DNA of 64,000 nt from Kutzneria sp. CA-103260 (GCF_018263855.1 NZ_CP073318.1:9920001-9984000); one strand, 5' to 3'. Positions 42,037-51,381 are shown, counted from the stretch's first letter. Notes: a model not told the origin generated them from the letters alone. Numbers and translations: made by a program.

Positions 42037-44199
42037 GTGAAACATATTTCACGCGTGGCGATCCTGCTCGCCGCGCCCCTGGCGCTCGCCCTGCCCGCGC
42101 TCGCCGGCCCCGCCTCCGCCGCCGAGCCGCAGGTCGCGCTCACCGGCGACATCAGCCCGGCCGTCGGCGTCAGCCACCGCGTCGGCGACCTGCCGACCGG
42201 AAAACAGCTGAATGTGGCGGTGTCGCTCAAGCTGCGCGACACCGCCGGTCTGGACCGGTTCCTGGCCGACGTCGCCGACCCGCATTCGTCCAACTACGGC
42301 CACTACCTCACGCCGTCCCAGTTCGCCGACCGGTTCGGGCCCACGCGCCAGGCCTTCGACCAGGTAAGCGCCTACCTCCAGGCCAGGGGGCTGAAGGTCA
42401 CCGGGATCAACGGCCAGGCCGTGGACGCCACCGGCACCGCGGCCCAGGTCACCGCCGCGTTCGCCACGCCGCTGGGCGTGTACGACCGTGGCGGCAGGCA
42501 GTTCTTCGCCAACGACCGGAATCCGGTGCTGCCGGCCAGCATCGCCGGTCTGGTGCAGGGCGTGTCCGGCCTGAACAGCTACACCGTCCAGCACCACCCC
42601 GTCCAGAACCACGCGGCCCAGCCGGCGGCCCCGTCCGGGCTCGGGCCGGCCGCGCTGCGGTCGATCTACGACACCAACGGCATCGGCGCCGACGGCACCG
42701 GCCAGACCGTGGCGCTGTGGGAGTTCGACGGCTACAAGCAGTCCGACATCTCCACCTACGACCAGCAGTTCGGCCTGAGCTCCTCGGCCCCGGCCACGGT
42801 CTCGGTGGACGGCGCCAACTACGACTCCAGCCCCGGCCAGGGCCAGCCCGAAGTCAGCCTGGACATCGAGATCGTGCAGGCGATGGCCCCCAAGGCCGCG
42901 ACCCTGGTCTACGAGGCGCCCAACACCGACGCCGGCGAGCTCGACATGGCCAACCAGATCGTCAAGGAGAACAAGGCCCAGGTGGTCTCGATCTCCTGGG
43001 GCGAATGCGAGCAGGACAGCACCCCGTCCACGATGACCAGCGTCGACAACGCTTTCAAGCAGGGCGCTGCGCAGGGGCAGAGCTTCTTCGCCGCCTCCGG
43101 CGACAACGGCTCCAAGGACTGCACGCGCAGCAACTCCGGACCGAGCGTGGTCGCCGTCGACTTCCCGGCGTCTTCCCCGAACGTCACGGGAGTCGGCGGC
43201 ACCACGCTCACCGTCGGCAGCAACAACTCCTACGGCTCCGAGACCGTGTGGAACAACTCCATCGGCTCGACCGGCGGCGGCGTGTCCACGGTGTTCGGCG
43301 CCCCGAGCTGGCAGACCGGCGTGAACGGCAAGCGGACCGTGCCCGACGTGGCCAGCGACGGCGACCCGAACACCGGCTACTCGGTCTACACCGGCGGGCA
43401 GTGGCAGGTCTACGGCGGAACCAGTTGCGCCGCACCGATGTGGGCCGGCTGGGCCGCGCTGTACAACCAGAAGGCCAAGGCCAAGCTGGGCGCCGGCAAC
43501 CAGGCCATCTACGGCCTCAAGGGCAACACCTTCCATGACATCACCACTGGCAACAACGGCGACTTCAAGGCCGGCCCCGGCTACGACGAGACCACCGGTT
43601 GGGGATCGTACGACGGCACCAAGTTGTTCAACGCCCTCAACGGCTCCAGCACCGGCAACACCGTCACGGTGACCAACCCCGGCGACCAGACCACGGCCGT
43701 CAACGGCAGCGTGAACCTGCCGATCAAGGCCACTGACTCCTCGTCGTCGGCCAAGCTCAGCTACGCGGCCAGCGGCCTGCCGGCCGGGTTGTCGATCGAT
43801 GCGGGCACCGGCGTCATCTCCGGCACCGCGACCACCCAGGGCGTCTCGAACGTGACCGTCACCGTCACCGACGACACGCAGGCGTCCGGCAACACCAGCT
43901 TCAAGTGGACGGTCGGCACCCCGCCCACCGGCACGGTGACCGTGACCAATCCCGGGAACCAGTGGGGATTCACGGGATACCCGCTGTTCCAGACCGTCCA
44001 GATCAGCGCGACGGCCAGTGACGGCGGCGCGCTGACCTTCTCCGCCACCGGTCTGCCGCCCGGCCTGAAGATCAGCGCGTCCGGTGCGATCACCGGCACG
44101 CCGACCACGGCCGGCACCTACTCGGTGACGGTGACCGCGGCCGAGGCCAACGGCACCTCGGGCAGCACCACGTTCACCTTCACCGTGTACGGCTTCTGA
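42037..44199 (+). CDS. Secreted S53 (sedolisin/kumamolisin) serine protease with Ig-like tail
   Basis: The 720-residue protein has a signal peptide (cleavage near ASA, residue 28) and a Pro-kumamolisin activation domain (about 40-185). The S53 catalytic domain (about 200-535) shows E272 and D276 in PEVSLDIE, the oxyanion Asp356 in SGDNG and the nucleophile Ser463 in GGTSCAAP. HDITTGNNG near residue 500 is the calcium site. Two putative Ig (He_PIG) repeats (about 545-720, LPAGLSIDAGTGVISGT and LPPGLKISASGAITGT) form the tail. It is an acid-active peptidase exported to degrade protein. The GTG at 42037 follows GGAGAAG. Confidence 0.95.
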   Translation: MKHISRVAILLAAPLALALPALAGPASAAEPQVALTGDISPAVGVSHRVGDLPTGKQLNVAVSLKLRDTAGLDRFLADVADPHSSNYGHYLTPSQFADRFGPTRQAFDQVSAYLQARGLKVTGINGQAVDATGTAAQVTAAFATPLGVYDRGGRQFFANDRNPVLPASIAGLVQGVSGLNSYTVQHHPVQNHAAQPAAPSGLGPAALRSIYDTNGIGADGTGQTVALWEFDGYKQSDISTYDQQFGLSSSAPATVSVDGANYDSSPGQGQPEVSLDIEIVQAMAPKAATLVYEAPNTDAGELDMANQIVKENKAQVVSISWGECEQDSTPSTMTSVDNAFKQGAAQGQSFFAASGDNGSKDCTRSNSGPSVVAVDFPASSPNVTGVGGTTLTVGSNNSYGSETVWNNSIGSTGGGVSTVFGAPSWQTGVNGKRTVPDVASDGDPNTGYSVYTGGQWQVYGGTSCAAPMWAGWAALYNQKAKAKLGAGNQAIYGLKGNTFHDITTGNNGDFKAGPGYDETTGWGSYDGTKLFNALNGSSTGNTVTVTNPGDQTTAVNGSVNLPIKATDSSSSAKLSYAASGLPAGLSIDAGTGVISGTATTQGVSNVTVTVTDDTQASGNTSFKWTVGTPPTGTVTVTNPGNQWGFTGYPLFQTVQISATASDGGALTFSATGLPPGLKISASGAITGTPTTAGTYSVTVTAAEANGTSGSTTFTFTVYGF

Positions 44200-44211
44200 T
44201 CCGCGAGACCC

Positions 44212-44245
44212 CCGCGCCGGGCCACCCCTGCATGGCCCGGCGCGG
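44212..44245 (+). terminator. Terminator of the S53 protease gene
   Basis: CCGCGCCGGGCCA (44212-44224) pairs perfectly with TGGCCCGGCGCGG (44233-44245) around an eight-base loop, 12 bases after the stop codon. No T run. Confidence 0.7.
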
Positions 44246-44328
44246 ACCCTTGCCGTCACCGTCGTGTCACCGAAACAGCACGCGATCCACTGTTGTCCGG
44301 CGGCCTTGGCGGCGGTCATGATTCGGGA

Positions 44329-45900
44329 ATGCAGGGATACGACGCGGTTGTCGTCGGCAGCGGCCACAACGCGCTGATCACCGCCGCCTACCTGGCCCGG
44401 GCCGGCTGGGGCGTGCTGGTGCTGGAGGGCAACGACCGCCCCGGTGGCCTGGTGCGCACCGACGAGCTGACGTTGCCCGGCTTCCGTCACGACAACTTCT
44501 CCGCGGCGCATCCGCTGTTCGTCGCCGGTCCGGCCTACGCGGACCTACGGGCCGAGCTGGACCTGGAGTACCTCAACACCCGGTATCCGACCGGTGTCTC
44601 GCTGCCCGGCGGCCGCAGCTCCGTGGTGTCGACCGACCTGGACGAGAACATCGTCGAGTTCAACCGGCTCTCGCCCGGTGACGGGGACTCGCTGGCCGAG
44701 TTGTTCCAGGAGTTCGGGCCGGCCATCGAGACCGTGTTCGCGCTGTGCTCGGCCGACCTCACCGCACCCAGTTCGGCCGTCGCGATCCAGAGCCTGATGC
44801 ACACCTCGGACGGCGGCTTCTCCGACTTCGCGCACATGTTCACGTTGAGCGCGCGGGCCTTGCTGCAGCAGCGGTTCCGCTCACCCGAGCTGCACGCCAT
44901 GCTCGCGCCGTGGGCGACGCACCTCGGCCGGGCCGTGGACGACGCCAACAGCGGCACCTGGACCGTGCTGGTGCTGGCCGCGATCACCATGGCCGGCATG
45001 CCGATTCCCCGTGGTGGCAGCGAGGAACTGGTCAAGGCGCTGGTCAAACTGATCGAGCGGCACGGCGGTCGCGTCCAGTGTGGACAGTGGGTGAAACAGG
45101 TTCTGGTCAAGGACGGGCACGCCGTCGGCGTGCGTACCGCCGACGACGAGGTCGTGCCCGTCCGGCGGGCCGTGGTCGCCTCCGTCAACCCGGACCAGCT
45201 GTACTTGAAGCTGCTGGACCACGGGCACGGCGTCACCCCGCCCGCGCTTCGCAAGCAGGCCAAGGACTATCGCTACGGACTCGGCGCGTTCCAGGTCCAC
45301 CTGGCGTTGTCCGGGCCCGCGCGGTTCCACGACGAGCGGCTGATGCATGCCGGACAGCCGCATCTGACCGGCGGCCTGAACGCGATCTCCCGTGCAACCA
45401 ACGAAGCCCTGCGTGGTTTGCTGCCGGTGGAGCCGACGATCTCCTGGGACACTCCGTCCACATTGGACCCTTCGCGCTGCCCGCCCGGCCGGGCCGTGGC
45501 CCGGCTGCAAATGCTCGAGGTGCCAACGGCTGTGTCCGGCGACGCCGCCGACCGGATCCCTGTCGGTTCAGACGGCTGGACCGAGGACGTCAAGAACGCC
45601 TTCGCCGACCGGGTGATCGACGAGGCCGCCAAGCACGTGCCGGGTCTGCACGACATCATCCTGGATCGGTACCTGATCAGCCCGCGCGAGCTGGCCGCGT
45701 TCAACCCCAACTGCGGGCCGGGCGATCCGTTCGGCGGCAGCCACGACCTGGCCCAGAGCTACCTGTTCAGCCCGCTGCCCGGCCAGCCCAGCCACCGCAC
45801 CGTGGTGCCCAACCTCTACATGGTCGGCGCGGCCACCTGGCCCGGCCACGGCATCAGCGGCGGCTCCGGCTACATCGTGGCTCAGGAACTGATGGACTGA
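44329..45900 (+). CDS. Phytoene dehydrogenase-like FAD oxidoreductase
   Basis: The 523-residue flavoprotein has the dinucleotide motif VVVGSGHNALITAAYLARAGWGVLVLEGNDRPGG near the start and the closing flavin motif PNLYMVGAATWPGHGISGGSGYIVAQELM. It is of the CrtI-like/PYROXD2 group (NAD(P)/FAD-dependent, carotenoid or retinoid-type substrates). No other carotenoid biosynthesis gene adjoins it, so the substrate is unclear. The ATG at 44329 is chosen; an upstream extension of 12 residues is possible. It overlaps the convergent hydrolase gene by 19 bases. Confidence 0.88.
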   Translation: MQGYDAVVVGSGHNALITAAYLARAGWGVLVLEGNDRPGGLVRTDELTLPGFRHDNFSAAHPLFVAGPAYADLRAELDLEYLNTRYPTGVSLPGGRSSVVSTDLDENIVEFNRLSPGDGDSLAELFQEFGPAIETVFALCSADLTAPSSAVAIQSLMHTSDGGFSDFAHMFTLSARALLQQRFRSPELHAMLAPWATHLGRAVDDANSGTWTVLVLAAITMAGMPIPRGGSEELVKALVKLIERHGGRVQCGQWVKQVLVKDGHAVGVRTADDEVVPVRRAVVASVNPDQLYLKLLDHGHGVTPPALRKQAKDYRYGLGAFQVHLALSGPARFHDERLMHAGQPHLTGGLNAISRATNEALRGLLPVEPTISWDTPSTLDPSRCPPGRAVARLQMLEVPTAVSGDAADRIPVGSDGWTEDVKNAFADRVIDEAAKHVPGLHDIILDRYLISPRELAAFNPNCGPGDPFGGSHDLAQSYLFSPLPGQPSHRTVVPNLYMVGAATWPGHGISGGSGYIVAQELMD

Positions 45901-46733
45901 AACCCAGCCCAGCCGCTGATGGCGAAACCGTCGCCGTTCTCCTTGACCTCGACCGCCCCGTGTCCGGCGAAGTGCGCCGGCACGACGAGTTCACGCTCGT
46001 CCGCGGCCCGGCCCAGCACCCGGCGGCGGGTGGCCCGCGCCTGTCCCTGGTCCAGGCAGAACATGCTGTTGCACAACGGATCCGTGAGCTGGTACGGGCT
46101 GTGCACCATGTCGCCGACGAACACCGCCCGGTCGGTCCCGGACCGCAGCCGCAGCAGCGCCGAGCCCGGCGTGTGCCCGGGCGCGGCCTCCAGTTCGAGG
46201 TTCTCGTCGATGCGGAAGCTGGTGTCCCACAACGTGGCCAGGCCGGCGGCGAGGATCGGGGCCACACTGTCGTCGTGCACGGCCGAGCCGCGGAAGTGCT
46301 CCTCGTCGGCACGGGGGATGAGGTAGGCGGCGTTGGGGAAGGTCGGCGTCCACTCGCCGCCGAGGTTGTGGGTGTTCCAGCCGACGTGATCGGCGTGCAC
46401 GTGGGTGTTGACCACGACGTCCACGTCGCCCGGATCCACGATGTCGGTCAGCCGCTCCAGGAAGTCCGTCTGCCAGCCGTTGAACAGCGGATTGGGGCGC
46501 ACCCGGTCGTTTCCGACGCCGGTGTCGACCAGGATGGTGCGACCGGCGCTGCGCAGCACCCAGGTCTGCGCGGCGGCGATCATGACGCCGGTCGCCGGGT
46601 CGTGGTGGTCGGGGACGAGCCAGCCCGGCGCGGGGTCCGGTGTGCCCGGCACGAGCGTGTGCAGTGGTCCGAAGCCGCCGTGCCGCTCGACGACCCTGGT
46701 GATCTCGACGTCCCCCAGCTTGATGGTGTCCAT
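45882..46733 (-). CDS. Metallo-beta-lactamase-fold hydrolase
   Basis: The 283-residue protein contains the zinc signature NTHVHADHVGWNT, then APGHTPGSALLRL, VFVGDMVHSP and a final PAHFAGHG. The arrangement resembles N-acyl homoserine lactonase-like and lactone hydrolase members. The ATG at 46733 starts MDTIKLGDVEITRV. It is divergent from an AraC regulator with an inverted repeat between, suggesting regulation by it. Confidence 0.9.
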   Translation of the reverse strand: MDTIKLGDVEITRVVERHGGFGPLHTLVPGTPDPAPGWLVPDHHDPATGVMIAAAQTWVLRSAGRTILVDTGVGNDRVRPNPLFNGWQTDFLERLTDIVDPGDVDVVVNTHVHADHVGWNTHNLGGEWTPTFPNAAYLIPRADEEHFRGSAVHDDSVAPILAAGLATLWDTSFRIDENLELEAAPGHTPGSALLRLRSGTDRAVFVGDMVHSPYQLTDPLCNSMFCLDQGQARATRRRVLGRAADERELVVPAHFAGHGAVEVKENGDGFAISGWAGFQSISS

Positions 46734-46755
46734 GGCGTTCAGTCTTGCGCTCGCG

Positions 46756-46807
46756 GGTGAGCGTTCCAATGCTTGCAATGGTCGATCGCATGCTTGATAC
46801 GCTCACC
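46756..46807. promoter_or_regulatory. Inverted repeat between hydrolase and AraC genes
   Basis: GGTGAGCGT (46756-46764) and ACGCTCACC (46799-46807) form a perfect inverted repeat 34 bases apart, with the related direct repeats AATGCTTG and CATGCTTG between them. The right arm ends two bases before the araC-like ATG. This spacing suits a looping or dimeric AraC regulator. Confidence 0.5.
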
Positions 46808-46809
46808 GT

Positions 46810-47634
46810 ATGGACGTGGTGAGTGATGTGATCACCGTGCTGCGCACCGGGCGGCCGTCGTCCAGCCGCACCTCGGTGGACATCCGGTGGCAGCTGCCGT
46901 TCGACGCCTATGAGGGCGCCGGCTTTCACGTGCTGCTACGGGGAAACTGCTCGCTGCTCAGCGACTTCGGCGAGCCCGTGCGGCTCGGCGTAGGGGATGT
47001 GGTGCTGCTTCCGCACGGCAGCGCGCACTCGCTGGCCGGCGACGGCACCGAACTGCTCTGCGGCAAGTACCGGCTCGACCGGTCCCGGTCACATCCACTG
47101 CTCAGCGAGCTGCCCGAGATCATCCACCTGCCCGCGACCGTCGGCCGGCATCCGGAGCTGCGGGCGGCCATCGACCTGCTCGGCGGCGAGGTCGAGGCCG
47201 ACCGCTCGGGGCGGGACGCCGTCGTGTCGGGCCTGCTGGATCTGCTTCTCGCCTACATGCTGCGGGCTTGGCTGGAGGACAACCCCGGCACGGGCTGGTC
47301 CCTGGCGCTCGCCGATCCCGCGGTGGCGGGCGCGCTGCGCGCCATCCACGACGACCCGGCCCGGCCGTGGACCGTGCCCGAACTCGCCACCCTGGTCGGA
47401 CAATCCCGGGCCACCCTGGCCCGGCGGTTCGCCACGTTCGTCGGCCAACCGCCGATGGCCTACCTGACCTGGTGGCGGATGACCCGGGCCGCCCGCCTGC
47501 TCCGCGACTCCGACGCGCCCCTGTCGGCCATCGCCCGGCAGGTCGGCTACGAGTCCCCGTTCGCCTTCTCCCACGCGTTCAAGCGGCTGTTCGGCCAGTC
47601 GCCCAACCAGTACCGGCTCTCGGAGGTCTCCTGA
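46810..47634 (+). CDS. AraC-family regulator with cupin domain
   Basis: The 274-residue protein has an N-terminal Cupin_6-type sensing domain (about 25-130; FHVLLRGNCSLL, VGDVVLLPHGSAHSLAG). A C-terminal double HTH (about 175-274) follows: WTVPELATLVGQSRATLARRFATFVGQPPMAYLTWWRMTRAARLL and AIARQVGYESPFAFSHAFKRLFGQSPNQYR. It shares one base with the downstream dehydrogenase start (TGATG) and is probably the regulator of both neighbours. Confidence 0.9.
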   Translation: MDVVSDVITVLRTGRPSSSRTSVDIRWQLPFDAYEGAGFHVLLRGNCSLLSDFGEPVRLGVGDVVLLPHGSAHSLAGDGTELLCGKYRLDRSRSHPLLSELPEIIHLPATVGRHPELRAAIDLLGGEVEADRSGRDAVVSGLLDLLLAYMLRAWLEDNPGTGWSLALADPAVAGALRAIHDDPARPWTVPELATLVGQSRATLARRFATFVGQPPMAYLTWWRMTRAARLLRDSDAPLSAIARQVGYESPFAFSHAFKRLFGQSPNQYRLSEVS

Positions 47635-48578
47635 TGTTGCGCTGTGCCGTCCTCGACGACTACCAGGACGCGGCGCGGTCGCTGGCCGACTGGAGTCGCG
47701 TCGAGCTCACCGTCTTCCGCGAGCACATGGCTTCGGAGGACGAAGTGGCGGCCGCGCTGGCCGACTTCGACGTGGTCGTGATCATGCGGGAGCGGACGCC
47801 CTTTCCGGCAACGCTGTTGGCCCGCCTGCCCCGGCTGCGGCTGCTGATCACGTCCGGAATGCGCAACGCCGCCATCGACCTCACGGCCGCGGCTTCCCAT
47901 GGCGTCACGGTGTGCGGGACGGCCAGCCGATCCGAGCCGCCGGTCGAGCTGACCTGGGCGCTCATCCTCGGGCTGTGCCGGCACCTCGTGCCGGAGAACG
48001 TCGCGTTCCGCGCCGGCGGGCCCTGGCAGAGCACCATCGGCACCGACCTCGCCGGGGCCACCCTCGGGCTGATCGGCTTGGGCAAGATCGGCACCCGGGT
48101 CGCCACGATCGCCCGCGCCTTCGGCATGGAAGTGCAGGCGTGGAGCCAGAACCTGACATCCGAACGCTGCGAGGCCGTGGGTGCCTCGTTGGCGCCCTCT
48201 TTGCCGGACCTCATGGCCGCGAGCGATGTCGTGTCCGTGCACCTGGCCCTGAGCGACCGCACCCGCGGTCTGGTCGACGCTGCGGCTCTGGCCGCCATGA
48301 AGCCGTCATCCTTGCTGGTCAACACCTCGCGGGCGGCGATCGTGGACACCGACGCGCTGGTCTCGGCGCTGAGCGCCGGCCGTCTGGCCGGGGCGGGGCT
48401 CGACGTCTTCGACCTCGAACCCCTGCCGGCCGACCATCCACTTCGGACACTGCCCACCGTGCTGGCCACGCCCCATCTCGGCTACGTGACCTACGGCAAC
48501 TACTCCCGGTACTTCGTCGAGGCGGTCGAGGACATCGACGCTTTCGCCGCCGGCGCCCCGATCCGGCTGTTGGGTTAA
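47634..48578 (+). CDS. D-2-hydroxyacid dehydrogenase (NAD-binding)
   Basis: The 314-residue enzyme has the Rossmann motif GLIGLGKIGTRVA near residue 145 and the catalytic set of the family: Arg in VNTSRAAIVD, Glu in DVFDLEPLP and His in TPHLGYVT. It reduces a 2-keto acid or oxidises a D-2-hydroxy acid, substrate unknown. The ATG at 47634 follows CGGAGG and overlaps the araC stop by one base, so it is co-translated with it. Confidence 0.9.
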   Translation: MLRCAVLDDYQDAARSLADWSRVELTVFREHMASEDEVAAALADFDVVVIMRERTPFPATLLARLPRLRLLITSGMRNAAIDLTAAASHGVTVCGTASRSEPPVELTWALILGLCRHLVPENVAFRAGGPWQSTIGTDLAGATLGLIGLGKIGTRVATIARAFGMEVQAWSQNLTSERCEAVGASLAPSLPDLMAASDVVSVHLALSDRTRGLVDAAALAAMKPSSLLVNTSRAAIVDTDALVSALSAGRLAGAGLDVFDLEPLPADHPLRTLPTVLATPHLGYVTYGNYSRYFVEAVEDIDAFAAGAPIRLLG

Positions 48579-49720
48579 CGCAGCCGCGGCCGGAAGCTGT
48601 CGAACAGCACCAGGATGTGCTGCGAGTTCACGCCGGCCGCCTCGAACAGGCCCTTGACCCGCTCCGGGAGCGGCCGGAACGGGTCGTTCTCCCGGGTCGG
48701 CGGCAGACCCTCGGCGTCACCCAGCAGTGACTCCGGCGTGGCCAGCGTGGTCAGCCGGTAGTAGCGCCAGCGGGGCGCGGTCGAGTCGGCCACCACGACC
48801 TCGCGGCCGTTGCGGATGATCACGCTGGCCCGCTTGTCGTTGTAGGCCATGGTCACGCAGTTGCCGCCGACCAGGGTGGCGATCCGGGCGGCCGCGCGGC
48901 GCGGGTTCCTGAACGTGCCCTTGGAGACCCAGACCCCGTCGATCAGGTCCACCTCCAGGCCCGCGCTCTCGAACGCCGCCCGCAGCTCCGCGTGCGGATC
49001 GTCGGCCGAGTCCACGGCCAGTTCGATCACCCAGTCCACATCGGTGCGGGTCACCACCCGGGCGTAGGGCTGGTCCGGGTGGTACAGGTAGCGCTCGGCC
49101 TGCTCCGCCTCCGCGAACGCCGCCACCTCGGCCGCCTTGTCCCACGCCGACTTGGCGATCGCGTCGTTCGGACCGCTGCCGAACAGGTCCGCCTCCTGGC
49201 ACAGCAGGGCCAGACCCACCGCGATCAGGGAGCTGAGGTACGACTCCAGTTGCCCCGGGACCGCCTCGCCGTCGTTCAGGGGGAGCGTGGACACCACGTC
49301 CCGCAGCTCCGGCCGCCACTCCTCGCCCGACTCCCAGACGCCCGCTGCCAGCAGGTCCAGGTACAGCCGCGCCACCGTCATGCGCAGCTCCGGCCAGGGG
49401 TGCGGCTCCGTCGTCACCGCCTCCCGCATGACCTTGAGCCGGTTGCGCCACAGGTGCCGCTGGTTCGGCGGGATCACCGGCGCGCTGGGCGACGTGGACG
49501 GGAACACCATGTCCGTGAGCGACGGCCCCAGTGAGTGGGTGACCCCGCCGATCCACTCGTCCCAGTCGGTCGTCGGCACCCGGGGCGTGGTCTTGGCCTC
49601 GGCCAGCAGGTGGTTCAGGTCGCTGGCGAAGCGCTGGGACAGGGTCTGATCTGCGTAGACCTCGGCCATTTTGAGATGCCGGGCCAGTCTCGGCTGGTGG
49701 TGGTCGGTCCCGGTCTCCAC
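48575..49720 (-). CDS. Conserved-looking cytoplasmic protein, unknown function
   Basis: The protein is 381 residues from GTG 49720, which has a GAGGGGG site at ideal spacing; an ATG at 49669 is possible. There is no signal peptide or membrane segment. The N-terminal half is helical (ELRMTVARLYLDLLAAGVW). The C-terminal half contains a strand-rich stretch (ARVVTRTDVDWVIELAVDS, VDLIDGVWVSKGTFRNPRRAAARIATLVGG) resembling secretion-chaperone-like folds. I do not recognise a family. It ends against the dehydrogenase gene with a four-base overlap. Confidence 0.65.
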   Translation of the reverse strand: METGTDHHQPRLARHLKMAEVYADQTLSQRFASDLNHLLAEAKTTPRVPTTDWDEWIGGVTHSLGPSLTDMVFPSTSPSAPVIPPNQRHLWRNRLKVMREAVTTEPHPWPELRMTVARLYLDLLAAGVWESGEEWRPELRDVVSTLPLNDGEAVPGQLESYLSSLIAVGLALLCQEADLFGSGPNDAIAKSAWDKAAEVAAFAEAEQAERYLYHPDQPYARVVTRTDVDWVIELAVDSADDPHAELRAAFESAGLEVDLIDGVWVSKGTFRNPRRAAARIATLVGGNCVTMAYNDKRASVIIRNGREVVVADSTAPRWRYYRLTTLATPESLLGDAEGLPPTRENDPFRPLPERVKGLFEAAGVNSQHILVLFDSFRPRLR

Positions 49721-49850
49721 GTCGCCCCCTCGGGATGATCGGCGGTGTGCCCTAAACCTACGCAATGACAGCCCCGCATATGGGCCGTCTGGTCAGGGGT
49801 CCTGCTCACAGTCGCCCGAAAGCCCCCGATTGTGAGGGCCGGTCACCTGG

Positions 49851-49875
49851 ACATACATACCGGCTGTATGTATGT
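49851..49875. promoter_or_regulatory. TetR-type operator at the alpha/beta hydrolase start
   Basis: ACATACATAC (49851-49860), a five-base centre and GTATGTATGT (49866-49875) make a perfect inverted repeat with 10-base arms. It overlaps a -10-like TACATA and the ATG at 49868, so the transcript is probably leaderless and repressed by the TetR protein encoded directly downstream. Confidence 0.75.
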
Positions 49876-50713
49876 TTGCGGCGTGGACATCGAACTCAGC
49901 GGCGGCCGACTCCGCTACCAGGAGGTCGGCTCTGGTCCGCCCGTCGTTTTCGTGCACGGATTGCTGGTCAACGGCGACCTGTGGCGCAAGGTCGTGCCGG
50001 TCGTGGCCGGCGCCGGCTATCGGTGCCTGGTGCCCGACTGGCCCCTCGGCGCCCACTCCGTCCCCATGCCCCGCGCCGACCTCAGCCCGCCCGGCGTCGC
50101 GGCGCTCATCGCCGAGTTCCTGGACCGGCTGGATCTTCGCGACGTCACCCTCATCGCCAACGACACCGGCGGGGCGATCACCCAACTGGTGATGGCCGAT
50201 CATCCGGCGCGCATCGGGCGGGTCGTGCTCACCCCGTGCGACTGCTTCGAGGCCTTTTTCCCCTCGGTGTTCGCCCCACTGCCCCGATTCGTGCGCATCC
50301 CCGGTGCCACCTGGCTGCTCGTGCAGGCGCTGCGGCTGCGGGCCCTGCACCGACTGCCCCTGACTTTCGGCTGGGTCGCCAAACGGAACCCGCCGGCCGA
50401 CGTCATCGACTCGTACTTGATGCCCAGCCGGATCAGTCCCGAGGTGCGGGCCGACCTTCGCCGGTTCGTCGCTGGCGTGCACAACCGATACACCCTCGCC
50501 GCCGCCTCCCGGCTCGGCGACTTCGATCGCCCCGTGCTGTTGGCCTGGGCCCGTGAGGAAAAGCTGTTCCCGATCTCCCTCGCCCGACGGCTGGCCGCCG
50601 TGCTGCCCGACGCCCGACTCGAGTTGATCGAAGACTCTTACACGTTCGTGTCCGAGGACCAGCCGCAAGCGCTTGCCCGGCTCGTGGTGAACTTTCTCGG
50701 TGCCACGACGTAG
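49868..50713 (+). CDS. Alpha/beta hydrolase (dehalogenase-like, catalytic His apparently absent)
   Basis: The 281-residue alpha/beta hydrolase has an oxyanion region VFVHGLLVNGDLW. The nucleophile elbow reads LIANDTGGAITQ, i.e. Asp rather than Ser, as in haloalkane dehalogenases and epoxide hydrolases. Where these have a catalytic His before F-x-x-E-D, this protein reads SYTFVSEDQP, with Thr. The enzyme may therefore work differently or form a stable ester. ATG 49868 or GTG 49883 can start it. It overlaps the tetR gene by 14 bases and is the likely target of its repression. Confidence 0.82.
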   Translation: MYVCGVDIELSGGRLRYQEVGSGPPVVFVHGLLVNGDLWRKVVPVVAGAGYRCLVPDWPLGAHSVPMPRADLSPPGVAALIAEFLDRLDLRDVTLIANDTGGAITQLVMADHPARIGRVVLTPCDCFEAFFPSVFAPLPRFVRIPGATWLLVQALRLRALHRLPLTFGWVAKRNPPADVIDSYLMPSRISPEVRADLRRFVAGVHNRYTLAAASRLGDFDRPVLLAWAREEKLFPISLARRLAAVLPDARLELIEDSYTFVSEDQPQALARLVVNFLGATT

Positions 50714-51281
50714 CCAGGAGGAGCGCACCCGCTCCACCCGGTCCGCCCTCACCACCGCCGCCCGGACGCTGTTCGCCTCCCGCGGCTACTCCGCCGTGTC
50801 CACCGACGAGATCGTCCGGGCCGCCGGCGTCACCCGCGGGGCCCTCTACCACCACTACGCCGACAAACAGGCCCTGTTCGAGGACGTGTTCGAGCAGTTG
50901 GAGGGGGAGATCTCCGACGAGATCTCCGCCGTCTTCGCCGACGCCGCCGACCACCTCTCCGCCATGGCCGCCGGCGTCACCCGCTTCCTCGACATCTGCC
51001 AGCGGCCCGAGGTCCTGCGCATCGCCCTCACCGACGCCCCCGCCGTGCTCGGCTGGTCCCGCTGGCGGGAGATCGAGGCCCGCCACGGCCTGCGCCTGAT
51101 CACCGCCAAGCTCTCCGCCGCGGCCGCCGACGGCCTCGTCGCGACGTCGTCCACCGAGGCCCTGGCCCAACTCGTCCTCAGCGCCGTCATCGAGTCCGCC
51201 CTCATGATCGCCAACGGCGCCGACCGCGACCCCACCCAGCAGGCCCTCACCACCCTGCTGCTGGGGCTCGTCCACCGATGA
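50700..51281 (+). CDS. TetR-family regulator
   Basis: The 193-residue protein has the TetR HTH SRGYSAVSTDEIVRAAGVTRGALYHHYADKQALFEDVFEQLE at about 27-68 and a helical ligand domain. The GTG start lies within the hydrolase gene's end, giving translational coupling and autoregulation through the palindrome at 49851-49875. Confidence 0.9.
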   Translation: MPRRSQEERTRSTRSALTTAARTLFASRGYSAVSTDEIVRAAGVTRGALYHHYADKQALFEDVFEQLEGEISDEISAVFADAADHLSAMAAGVTRFLDICQRPEVLRIALTDAPAVLGWSRWREIEARHGLRLITAKLSAAAADGLVATSSTEALAQLVLSAVIESALMIANGADRDPTQQALTTLLLGLVHR

Positions 51282-51381
51282 CCGTCCGGCGATTCGGGCC
51301 TGGCGACCCAGCCCGACATGGCATGCTCGTCACGGCGTTCCGCTCAGCGGCTCGGCCGCTCGGCAGTGAAAGGCGAGACGA

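Noticed and set aside
42049..44511. 820-codon minus-strand frame over the S53 protease
   Set aside because: Low-complexity Gly/Val/Arg shadow; the plus strand encodes a clear protease with all catalytic residues.
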